Shown here in pieces: positions 46,736-56,503 of a DNA stretch of 64,000 bases. The notes beneath the pieces were generated by a model. The model was not told the DNA's origin. It saw nothing but the letters and a program-made list of their open reading frames with translations, and ran no database searches. Numbering within the stretch: the stretch's first letter is position 1; each line of letters begins with the position of its first letter. The DNA is taken from the NCBI GenBank assembly GCA_945910005.1, contig OX246744.1, positions 211,501 through 275,500 on the forward strand, in the 5' to 3' direction. A program made the translations under genes and the position numbers. The stretch comes from Isoperla grammatica. Taxonomy: Eukaryota > Arthropoda > Insecta > Plecoptera > Perlodidae.

Positions 46736-47545
46736 CCTATTGTTATGTATTTTTAAGTCTCTACTATGCTTACCGATTGTATGACTGCTGACAGCCAACA
46801 GCAAAATTGCAAAGTGTATACAAAATAAAAAAAGAAATGAAAAACAATACAAAAAATGTAGCCTAAATGTCCTGCTTTCCTTATTTTATCCCCCTTTATC
46901 CAGTCGTTAAATGTGCTTCCAAATAATAAATAAAAGAATGACTGGAAGGTAACAAAGCAGAGGAGATTAGATAATATCAGAGAAGATTCGAACCAGTGTT
47001 CCCTGGGTAACAAGGCCGGTAGCTACCTGATAAATCCACAATTATTATTTTATGTTGGCATTTAAATAAAACTGTTGTCCTTGACCTTGGAAAATCAATC
47101 GTTTCTTGACCTATCGAAACAAACAAAACGAGTCTCTGGCATGCACAACCGTATTGTAGGCAACAATACAACACACAACAAGAGAAGTAGGAACGGCATC
47201 CAAATAAATGTTTCCCCTTACCATTTTTAGCAATTGTGTCTAGCAGAAACAAGACTCCTTCCCTTGCGCCGATCAGCAGCCTGTTGCTCGTTCACACTTG
47301 CACCAATCAGCAACCTGTCGGTTCGCACTCTGCAATGTTGGCTTCCGTCTTGCAATTCGCCGTCTCCACGAAAAATCTAAAAAGAAGAGAAGTAAACGAT
47401 GATTAATTAATAATTATTCTCACACAAATTACCATATTTACATGGAAAACACTTTTCTGTAGGCCTAATGGATGCTACATGATTTAGAAAAGCTTAAGAG
47501 TTAATAGTGATTTCAGTAAAAAAAAAAAAAAAAATATCTACTTAA

Positions 47546-47937
47546 TAAATAAAATAAATTCATATTTATAGAGTCTACCCACTCAGTAACAAGACTGATT
47601 TTCAGTGGGGACTTAATTTAAAGCGACTAAACCAACCCTGTAGGCTCTGAACACCATCGGCGAGTAAGCCCGGAAGCCGATAACCAATCAAACATCTATA
47701 TTTCAAATAAGAAACATATGAATCAGTGATTGGACAGTGCGAACACCTGCCAACAAATGCCAGAATCAACAAGGCCAATTCAGAACAACTTTGAATTTAT
47801 TGAGTGCTTCGTTGCTAGGACAGCTCCAAAGTCACCGTTTACTTATTCCTAGGCCAAGAAGTGATGGAATTGAACCCAGGACCTTCTGCATTGAAACCAG
47901 GGATGCTAACCACTGGACCAATGAGCCACCTAAATCT
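47546..47937 (-). mobile_element. tRNA-derived SINE
   Basis: On the minus strand the head reads GGCTCATTGGTCCAGTGG then TTAGCATCC (A-box region) and CTGGGTTCAATTCC (B box near 47868-47882), as in a tRNA gene. The body follows, with a 3' end ACTGAAAATCAG ... TTACTGAGTGGGTAGACTC and an AT-rich tail. Copy A of the local duplication lacks it at ATCTACTTAATGG. The family recurs at 49448 and 55790 and in the palindrome arms. Confidence 0.7.
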
Positions 47938-48157
47938 AATGGTACCCTCTTTAAGACTTGTAAACTGCCAATATGCATGCAGCCTATATTAGGCCTAACT
48001 GAGTAGGCTAATATCTAATATTGTACATATGAAGTCGCAGAGAGACAATTTAAACAAACTTGAATGGATGTGTTGGAACTTCCATTGTCAATGAGTAACA
48101 CAACAAACAAGTAGGCCTACACACAAACAAGTAACAATCCATGCATGCATAGGCCTA

Positions 48158-48302
48158 CATTTTTTTTTTTTTTTTTATGAGAGATGCAATGCCAAAAGAT
48201 ATGGCAGAGGCAGAAAAAGAATCCTATCTCTACTGGGAAACGCGAAGACGTATGATGACCAAATATAGGTCAATTGTTGGCATAAGATGAAGGAGAAGAA
48301 GA
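48158..48302 (+). mobile_element. Poly-T-led insert with a short coding-like segment
   Basis: Absent from copy A. After a T tract, a frame of 37 codons reads MRDAMPKDMAEAEKES then YLYWETRRRMMTKYRS and stops before AGGAGAAGAAGA. The sequence looks like the end of a longer protein, perhaps the C-terminus of a retroelement, but I cannot assign it. Confidence 0.35.
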
Positions 48303-49084
48303 CCTTCTTCTAAATAAGTTGCATTTAAGAAAATACCAAGGTTAACCAGTTGGTTTTCCAGAATGGTTCCATTTAATTAATTTTCCGACACTGTTCTTAT
48401 GCTACATAAAAGAAATACGGTAGGCTACATAAAAGAAGCAATTATTATATATGTATTATAAAACAACCGTAATTATAAAACACAATGCATATTATGCACT
48501 TGTTTAATTTCAACATCCAAATTTTTTTAAGTGAAATTGATTGCTATGATTATGTTATGATTTACGACCATTAGGTATTGATGTGTATTTTAAAGTATCT
48601 ACTATGCTTAGGGTACCGATTGTATGACTGCTGATAGCCAACATCAAAATTGCAAAGCGTATAAAAAATAAAATAAAAACAATACAAAATATGTGGACTT
48701 AAATGTTCTTTTTTCCTTATTTTATCCCCCTTTACTTAGTCCTTAAACATGCTTCTAAACAATAAATAAACAAATGACTGGAAGGTATTACAGCAGAGGA
48801 GATTATAACATCCAAAAAGATTCGAACCAGTGTTCCCTGGGTAACAAGGCCGGTAGCTACCTGATAAATCCACAATTATTATTTTATGTTGGCATTTAAA
48901 TGAAATTGTTGTCCTTGACCTTGGAAAGTCAATCATTTCTTGAGCTGTCGAAACAAACAAAACGAGTCTCTGACATGCACAACCGTATTGTAGGCAACAA
49001 TAGGCCTACAACACACAACAAGGGAAGTAGAAACGGCAACCAAAGAAATGTTCCCCCTACCATTTTAGTGATTGTGTCTAGCAG

Positions 49085-49247
49085 AAATGAGACGGGACTT
49101 GTCGATTGGTTGGGTAGATTCGATCGGTTGAACATCAACGTGACGAAGATGTTGGTCTTGTACGTTGGAGTTGCGTGTGTGTCACTTGCCCTGCTGTATT
49201 CACGATTTGCTGTTAATGCTGTTGAAACAAACAAAAATAAACTTTAG
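49085..49247 (+). other. Possible exon encoding a membrane helix
   Basis: Starts after TTGTGTCTAGCAG (acceptor-like) just where copy B of the duplication ends. It is open for about 54 codons to a TAG, ending in MLVLYVGVACVSLALLYSRF and a short polar tail. The hydrophobic run could be a transmembrane or signal-anchor helix. No family recognised. Coding is uncertain because the frame also runs upstream through noncoding duplicated DNA. Confidence 0.2.
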
Positions 49248-49447
49248 TTAAGTTACAAAACACGTGCATTCAACTCTCTGAAACAGAATGTTTCCTCATA
49301 ACACGGTGGATAATGTTCTATTCAGTTCAGTTTTATACAAATGTACAGAATACAAATATTAATTCTACATAGAATATTTGAGAGTGTGGATGTAGATGTC
49401 CATATACATAGCAATGAAGCACATAATGAATAGGCCTACCCCCCCCA

Positions 49448-49942
49448 TTGATTGAGAATCAGTTCTTGTAACTGAGTGGGTAGTAGGCATGACTTCGGAT
49501 CTAATAATTCGGAACCGGATCCTCCCGCGCCGGATCCGGTTCAGAACCGGTTCTTGAACATTTTAATTTTGTTTATATCACATAATATTTATGTGACACT
49601 AAGCATAGTGGATTTCCCTTCGTTTAACATAGGCCCTACTTGAAGCACTCATTGTCAAGTGTCAACTAATCACTCACGTTGTTTGCGGCACGAAAGACAA
49701 AAAGCTACTGGCGTGCAGAAGGGGTGGGTCAACCGGTCAGCCTACATTAGCAGACGACACCGGCGGCGACGATTGTGGTGGCTCGCTGCGCGCTTTTACC
49801 AGTGTTGTACCGACAGCATTCGAAAAAAATAGAACCGGTTCCAAAAAATGGAACCGGATTGCAATTGGGAACCGGTTCCGAACCGGTTTCCGGATATCCG
49901 AAGTCATCCCTAGTGGGTAGACTATAAATATTTATTTAATAA
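49448..49942 (+). mobile_element. SINE 3' end split by a hAT MITE
   Basis: GATTGAGAATCAGTTCTTG and TAACTGAGTGGGTAG (to 49483) continue after the insert as ACTATAAATATTTATTTAAT (49921 on). Together these match the 3' end of the SINE at 47546. The insertion point falls in the conserved GAGTGGGTAGAC word. Confidence 0.65.
49484..49912. mobile_element. hAT-like MITE inserted in a SINE tail
   Basis: 429 bp, tips TAGGCATGACTTCGGAT and ATCCGAAGTCATCCCTA, with exact 8-bp duplication GTGGGTAG (49476-49483 and 49913-49920). GGAACCGG/CCGGTTCC words are repeated near both ends. It belongs with the other TAGG(G)ATG elements of the window. Non-coding. Confidence 0.85.
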
Positions 49943-50153
49943 AGTAAGGGGTGGGGGAGGGGGGTGTCAAAGGTCCACCACATACCTATTAGCAAAACCT
50001 TGGAAGTTTGAAAAAGAAGGTGTGGCATTGGCTCGATAGTAGTTCAGTAGCTTTAGGCGATGGTGGAAGTGGGTCTTAAAAAGAGCCGACATATGAAGAA
50101 ATGAGACAGTAGCAAGAGGAAAATGATAGAGAGTACATGAGATGAATCAATAA

Positions 50154-50472
50154 AGCCGGGTTTATATAAAGTCACAAGGTTTTGTTATAGTCGTATGGAA
50201 TTGCAATAAGGTATAAGCTCTGTAGCACTGATGCATCGTTTATGGCATTTCATTGGCTTGTTATAAGCGAGAAGTGACGTTTCAACCCCTGATTGGTCCG
50301 TCACAAGGAATATGGTATTGCAATAAGAGAGTTGAACATTTTTCAACTCGCTTGTGACTACGACTATGACTATTGCAATGATGAGTTTGTGTGAACCATT
50401 GTATGTGATCCCCATCTTCCAACTCGGCTTATAACTAAACCATAATCCTTGTGACTTTATATAAACCCAGCT
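50154..50472. mobile_element. Harbinger-like MITE
   Basis: About 319 bp with tips AGCCGGGTTTATATAAAG and CTTTATATAAACCCAGCT, extended by TCACAAGG/CCTTGTGA. Flanks are TAA on the left and TGA on the right, close to a TWA duplication. Interior is partly palindromic (GGTATTGCAATAAG, ACTATTGCAATGA). Confidence 0.55.
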
Positions 50473-51245
50473 TGACTGATGCACAAGAGCCCTCTCCGTG
50501 GGCACCGCAACCAGTCACCATGAGGGGACCCACATTTACCAGATTAGATTATTCCCTAAGGCAAGTTCAGTTTGGGATCGAAGTTGACCTTTTAGAAAGA
50601 AGGGAAGGGAAGAAAGCATTGAATGGTGCTGTGCATTCAATGATTAGTGATTATGGTGGAATGATGAATGGGACAAGGTCTTGGCTAGAGCCTAGCAAAA
50701 ATAATGCCATCAGTGGAGAAGAACTGTGCTTAGGACCCTAAATTAGCCTATATCAGGGCTAGATATACATGATTACCTATGGCTAGACCTAGAGCAGACA
50801 CATTCCAGGCTTTAAAATAAGAAGTAAATCACGGGCCTTGACCTAAATTGAGACGTGTAGGCCTACCCTCATTACACTTGCAAATTGTGCAACAGGTGCC
50901 CGGGCTAGGCCTAGCCTGGGGGGGGGGCCGCCACACCACCTTCCGTTGACACAAAACCAACAAATCTATCTCAAGGTCATATTCGAATTATCAAAAGTAA
51001 TATTCAAAATAAATAAAGTAATCCATAATTGGGCAAAGAGCGAAATGATCCGCTATGTAGTCCATTTGAAATTGGCTTCGTTCAGCTACAGGCCTTGAAA
51101 GCAAAATTAAATTAAAAGGGTGTTTCATTACGATATGTTTACCCAAAGATAGTTTCAATAAGCAATGATGAGATAAGGAACAAGATTACAAAGGTTACTC
51201 ACGAAATGATTGGACATTGCAGAATGCAGAGTGATAACGTACATG

Positions 51246-51446
51246 TTACGTCATATCAGCTCAAGGTTGAGTCGAGTGTTCGAAAGCTGGAAGACAAGAC
51301 AATAACGGAAGTCGAACTCGAAAGGGGTCGCCTGCAGCCTTGCACGGTGCACATGTGCTATGACGTCATCATCAATGGCGGAAGTCACCGCCTGCAGACT
51401 GCACTAAACTGCACGTGCATGTGCAGCGGTTCGATGACGTCATCGA
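51246..51446. promoter_or_regulatory. Duplicated ETS/CRE module, promoter-like
   Basis: Three CRE-type sites: TTACGTCA (51246-51253), TGACGTCA (51361-51368) and TGACGTCA (51435-51442). Two ETS-type CGGAAGTC words lie at 51306-51313 and 51379-51386. Each ETS word is followed by CGCCTGCAG (51329 and 51389), then TGCAC/TGTGC pairs, then TGACGTCATC, so a module of about 60-75 bp is duplicated. ATCAATGGCGG at 51371 looks like a YY1-type word. Together this resembles a CpG-type promoter or enhancer. No gene can be attached to it here. Confidence 0.4.
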
Positions 51447-51633
51447 GAGGGACGTTGTGGTTAAATACCTCACAAATGGGTATATTTCTTATTTAGGGGT
51501 TCGTTAAAGCATAAGATGTCTCTAAAATTAGAATTTATTTAATTCCTTAGTAGTATTTAATAGTTTTTCTTTCAACGTGTTTGTTTTCTTGTATACTAAC
51601 ATAATATAATCACAGTGTGATATAATATAATAC

Positions 51634-51738
51634 GTTCGTTCGAATAGGCTACACCTTTTGTACTTTCTGCACTCACTCCATGTTATTTCATGGGATAGAT
51701 CGCGAAAAGTACAACGGGTGGCCGTAAATCAAACGAAC
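51634..51738. mobile_element. Possible hairpin MITE
   Basis: GTTCGTTCGA ... TTGTACTTT pairs imperfectly with AAAGTACAA ... TCAAACGAAC over about 105 bp. No clean target duplication is seen. Confidence 0.35.
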
Positions 51739-52009
51739 CAATGTGTGGGAAATTCAAACCTTTCATATTCTGCAGGTAAAAAAGATGAGTCGCACTGGGG
51801 CAAATATACTAAATACTAAATAATAGGAATGAGGGAAAATCACATTTGCATACAATGAAGTTTAAAGCAATAATTTGCATAATATACAATACTACAGCTA
51901 CTAGGCTTCAGTTTTTTAAACTGGTTATTTTTTAGCTCTTAGCTCATAGTCATTGAACCGATTTCGATTGATTTGACCGACACTGATTACACTTAGGTTA
52001 CACTGTGTT

Positions 52010-52210
52010 ACAAATTACCGACCGACCGACCGGCAACCCGCGCGCGCGACCGGCCGGGGGGGGGACCGGCTACGAAGCTAATCGAGACGATGGCGGAACG
52101 CAGCTGCTCCTGTCTATAAGTAGTGTACGGTCTGTGACGTGTACCGGGGGGGGGCGGGGAGAGGGCGCAAGAGTGGCGTTTTACACTGCCCCCCCCCCCC
52201 CCCCATTAAA
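52010..52210. other. CpG-rich, G/C-tract segment
   Basis: CGACCGACCGACCGG, then CGCGCGCG, several G runs (52058-52066, 52146-52154) and a C run near 52189-52204. The CpG density stands out from the AT-rich surroundings and lies about 600 bp from the ETS/CRE module. It could be part of a CpG-type promoter or simply unstable simple sequence. Confidence 0.4.
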
Positions 52211-52317
52211 TGTCACAACGTTAACTAGAAATTAAAGCTGTAATTAAACAGGAACAAATCACTGGAATTGCAGATGTTGTACTCAAACAGAACCACTCGA
52301 TCTGTAGACCGATTGAA

Positions 52318-52823
52318 GGGTGCGTTCTTTGATTATATCTGCTCAAGCCATTCATTATTGCCTCCGAGCGTCATCAGTTCCGTTCTTTTATTACCGAGCA
52401 GAGCAGTTGGAACGGAGCACGTGATCTTAAAGGTTTATGCGGCTCTTCTGAAATGACGCGGCTTCCGACAGGGCTGTGGCTTAGAGGGCTGTGGTGGGTT
52501 GATGTAAGCACGGTATATAATGTATTTCTATACAAATACAATAATAAGAGAAACCTTTTGGTTTAAGTAGCTCTAGGCTCCATATAGATGGATCAAAACT
52601 ACAGAATCGCTCATTGGTACGAATCGTTGAAAAGTACAAAATCGGCATAGAATACTTACTTTAGTGCTTTAGTATTCAGTTTACTACCATATCCACCACT
52701 ATTGACTAAAACTGACAAAGAGTCGATCTTGTCGTTCTTTAATTCGTTCGTTCAACTTGGAAAATCAGTCACGTGCCGAAGTTTGCTAGGGCAGATATTC
52801 AGATCTAATAAAAGAACGCACCC
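52318..52823. mobile_element. TIR element with GGGTGCGTTCTTT ends
   Basis: Left GGGTGCGTTCTTTGATTA and right TAATAAAAGAACGCACCC are inverted (about 20 bp). Interior contains CACGTG words near both ends. No clear target duplication. The tip style suggests hAT. Confidence 0.45.
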
Positions 52824-53555
52824 CAAGTATTTCACGCTTATACGAAATACCGCGTGAAAATTGCTGTTTGTTAACCATATCTCATTAATGGATCCGTAGG
52901 CCTACACCATATCCAAAAAGTGAACTCCCAGCTCAATTTGGGTTCAAAATAACTGGGTACTGTATACAAAACACTCGTATTATACCGGTATACCTTAGTA
53001 TGGTTGTTATTTGAAATGTCTAATCAAAACGTACATTTGAAACACCAACACTGATAATAACAACAACATGTATGGTTCAAATAATATTACTTCCGTTGTG
53101 TTCACTTCTAAGATCCCCGTCCAATGCCCGGGGTAGCTCTGCCTGTCGTAAGAGCCCGACATCATACGGCGTCTAACTAAAATAATAAAATCAACTTTTT
53201 CGATATGGTGTTGCATTATTGAGGGTAAATACCACGCTGACTGAAGGAGGGAGGTCACAGACAAGCAGGACTGACATATAGAGAAGGAATCAACCAGGGC
53301 AATGAAAGTATGCATTTAGTTAACAGCAAATAGTATAATACTTACATGTAGGGTAGGAAACTTCATGTACAAACACTTGTTGCTCATAAGCAAGTTGTTT
53401 TATCTTGTATATTCTTGAACGGTATGTGAGCTTGTAACTATAGGGGCAGACTTGGAAGCCGTGCGGTTGCCAAAACACTTGTTTCTAATGTAAGGTTAGA
53501 ACCTAAGGTGGCTCAAAGAAGATGATTACCCTTCTTGGGATGAGGAGTGTAAATA

Positions 53556-53788
53556 TAACATCTACTTTGGTACAACTTCACTTGGTAGACTACTCGAGTA
53601 TCAGGAACATAATATCTACCTCGGTACAACTTCACTAGTCACTTGGTAGACTACTCGAGTATCAGGAACATAACATCTACCTCGGTACAACTTCACTAGT
53701 CACTTGGTAGACTACTCGAGTATCAGGAACATAACATCTACCTCGGTACAACTTCACTTGGTAGACTACTCGAGTATCAGGAACATAG
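53556..53788. repeat. Minisatellite, four copies of a 54-62 bp unit
   Basis: Unit AACATCTACCTCGG, TACAACTTCACT, TTGGTAGACTACTCGAG, TATCAGGAACAT. The two middle copies carry an extra 8 bp (TAGTCACT) that the outer copies lack. Confidence 0.9.
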
Positions 53789-54529
53789 CTGGAATGAAAA
53801 TCGGGAACAGTTGACATTACTCCTCAAACTTCAATGCTACTGTTGTACGACTTCTACATTTGCCTATACACGTTAGTTAAACGTTACTGCTTAGCCAAGA
53901 TGTTCACAGAACAAGAGATACGACAGATATCTATTATTAAAACATATCACGAGATAGACAAATACTTGGTTTATGTCTGCGCAAAACCAGTTTCCACCGT
54001 TGCAGATTTAATCCAAACGTACTGAATTTTGAATATACTTTGTTCCGTGTTCTGTATAGTGTAGACCCTGATAATATTAATATCTAACTGTTGTAGGTGT
54101 AATCTATCTACCCACAATTTAGAATTCAAAAGCTGCTTTAAGGATACGAAAAGAAACAAAGTCTGCCGCTTTAATGAGCTCCGACTGCCGCAGGCTTGCC
54201 TCGTCGCAGTAGGCTTATTGAGAGTTTGGCAAGTCTGTGAGTGATATGTCCCAGTCATAACTCTGAGCAACAAGTTTGTTTGACAAGTAGATCAGTTTGA
54301 TAGAACCGGGCCCAATGAACACAAACAAATGCTGAACACTCTGGGCAAACACCAAACAAACAATATCGTGTATACAAGTATTAGTCAGCAATTTTACAAA
54401 ATACATGTAAATACACAATAATATACATCTAGGCATATTATACATTACAATTACATACACACATACATACATACATAGGTAAATACATACATATATACAT
54501 ACATACATACATAAGTACATACATACTGT

Positions 54530-54982
54530 CATAGGCGTGCGCAGCGTCTAACATTAGACCCGGCACAAGGTGGCGTGGTACAGCTGGGGTCTGGGGCAAA
54601 TCCCAGCCGCCGGAGGCAATTTCGCCGTAGGCGAAAAATTTTTCGGTTGATGCACTAACTTTTATGGCCTAAAACGCGATTTTAAGACGCGACGCTTTCC
54701 GCTGTCATAGGATCTTGTGGCCCCTATAGAGCTATGTTTCGTTTCATTTAAAAAAAAAAAAAAAATTATAAATTATTTGCGCAGCCCCGGGTGAAGTGTG
54801 CCATAGCGTAAAACGCACTACTGACAGTGAATTTTAATTTAAAGACTAATTTAAAGTTAAGTTTAAAGTGAAACTGCTCTCGGTCCAGGCCGGGTCTAAA
54901 GGAATTGGCGTCGCCCGACCGCCAAGTTGACACATTAGGTCCGGCCTGGGCCGAATAGGCCTGGGCCGTGCGCACGCCTATG
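54530..54982. mobile_element. hAT-like non-autonomous element
   Basis: 453 bp, tips CATAGGCGTGCGCA and TGCGCACGCCTATG, with exact 8-bp duplication CATACTGT (54522-54529 and 54983-54990). Inserted in a CATA microsatellite that continues on both sides (54455-54520 and 54990-55010). TTTCGCCGTAGGCG-type words lie inside. No transposase. Confidence 0.8.
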
Positions 54983-55036
54983 CATACTGTATACATATAT
55001 ACATACATAATATTAATATATCTTATTATATTGTAT

Positions 55037-55440
55037 TAGGGATGCACACGATGATCGATATTATCGTTCGATATTCGATATGCAATAAAATTTCGATAAT
55101 CGATAATACAAATATTATCGAATGGTCTGATTTCTAAAAAAGCGGGTTCGTAAAGCATTATTTCGTTCTTCTCGGACCTTTCTAGTATTGAAATACTCAA
55201 AGATACCTCCAAAATACTAGGCCTCGGGCCTCGTAAAATGTGATTATACTCTCAGCAGTGTCACGTCAGATGTGTCCAAGAAATGTGGCCATATCGTTAT
55301 GTGCTCGATTAGGCAACATATCACTGAAACTGTAAAAGATAGCTTAATTTTGTAAATTTATTATCGTTCGATATTATCGATCAATAATGCAGTCATCTTT
55401 CGATTATCGATAGTTTTTATTTTATCGATGTGCATCCCTA
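55037..55440. mobile_element. hAT-like MITE, TATCGAT-rich
   Basis: 404 bp, tips TAGGGATGCACACGA and CGATGTGCATCCCTA. Flanks TATTGTAT (55029-55036) and CATTGTAT (55441-55448) differ at one of eight bases. Subterminal TATCGTTCGATATT and ATCGATAAT words are repeated at both ends. Same TAGGGATG tip as the elements at 28134 and 40244. Confidence 0.8.
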
Positions 55441-55789
55441 CATTGTATACATAAATTACACATTATTATAACACATTAATTTACATAATATCATTGTAAT
55501 TACTTGAATTAAAATAATTACGTACATTTTACGAGTATTTTCTCCACAAAAATAAGTTATTTCCTATAAAAATACATAATTTCAACTGCTGAAGTTTGGG
55601 TTTAACCCTCACAAATATTACAAACGCCGATCGCTGTCAGTTGCGTTGACTGATTCTGTTAATATTACAAACGCCGATCGCTGTCAGTTGTGTTGATTGA
55701 TTCTGTTAATAAATTTTAAACACATTTCAAAGAGAGTAATATAAGAAAACGGTATTTTGCATAACTCCTCCTCATTTCGTAAGGTGAAT

Positions 55790-55990
55790 AATAAGGGTTC
55801 GACTCTCAATTCGGCCGGTGGGTTTAAACTGGGATCTATCTCTATGTACTGGTGCACGATCCAACAATATCTCTGCACTGGGGTGACTTTGGAGCCGTCA
55901 TAGCGACGAAGCACATACTAAGTGGTAATGGTATATATGTTGAAACCAGTTCTTTTAACTGAGTAGGTGGACAACAAATATATTTGTTTA
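55790..55990 (+). mobile_element. tRNA-derived SINE, diverged
   Basis: B-box word GGGTTCGACTC (55796-55806), then a body ending CAGTTCTTTTAACTGAG and TAGGTGGAC with an AT-rich tail, matching the 3' end of the SINE at 47546. The upstream head is unclear; two near-identical 56-bp repeats (CAAACGCCGATCGCTG, 55620-55700) lie before it. Confidence 0.45.
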
Positions 55991-56503
55991 ATAATAACAT
56001 GTATTGGCATTGAGTTTGTTTATAGTAATAGCTCGAGAACGTTCCACAATGTTCTTTAATGGATAAAATATCCATGGTGAGGTTTTGTAAGAACAGAAAT
56101 AATTAAAACACTTCAACCTTTACGGTTGTTATTTTTGAAAAATAAATAACTACACATACTCTCATTCATGTTCAAGAACTTACATTTTAGTCCAGTTTTT
56201 AGTTGTTACAAAACCACATGGTGATAGTATGCTGCGTTCTCATAGTATTAAAAAAAAAACACCCTTCATTGGGCGCTGTTAGGCTTGCTACCCTACCCTT
56301 TCCCGTTTCACGAGTATCAAAATAATATCACTGACCTCTTCTTGTTCAATAAACATTATGTTTAATGATATGTGAAATAAAAAAATCACCCAAAACTAAT
56401 AGAATACATTTTGTGCTAAACTGTTTCATCACCGGTTAAAAGTCTTGTAACTGTGTTAATTATTTCCCTGCTTAAAATTCCAGTTGAATACAGTTGGATA
56501 CAT

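Larger units (their letters stand above)
41684..47249 (+). repeat. Direct duplication, copy A (enlarged)
   Basis: Starts ACTCCTTCCCTTGCGCC and ends GTCTAGCAGAAAC just before the same start recurs at about 47250. Shared blocks with copy B: CAGCAGCCTGTTGC with CACCAATCAGCAACC; TTTCCAGAATGGTTCC; CATTATGCACTTG; TTCGAACCAGTGTTCCC; GTCCTTGACCTTGG. Copy A was enlarged by the LINE at 42334 and the inverted-repeat element at 46136. A tRNA-like B box (GGTTCGAATCT on the minus strand, about 46985-46995) is present in both copies. Confidence 0.8.
47250..49092 (+). repeat. Direct duplication, copy B
   Basis: Second copy of the unit starting ACTCCTTCCCTTGCGCC, ending at GTCTAGCAGAAATGAGAC. It lacks the LINE and the inverted-repeat element of copy A but carries a SINE (47546) and a poly-T-led insert (48158). 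Because each copy shows the pre-insertion state of the other, the order of events can be read directly. Confidence 0.8.

Noticed and set aside
49319..49440. ATTCAGTTCAGTTTTAT resembling a LINE tail on the minus strand
   Set aside because: Only a short tail-like word is visible with no coding or body sequence, so I did not list it as an element.
50451..50741. A 96-codon frame after the Harbinger-like MITE
   Set aside because: It begins inside the MITE, matches nothing I recognise and has no splice or start signal. A small exon cannot be excluded.
51206..51496. A 96-codon frame across the ETS/CRE module
   Set aside because: The region is better explained by duplicated regulatory words, and the frame starts in AT-rich DNA without support.
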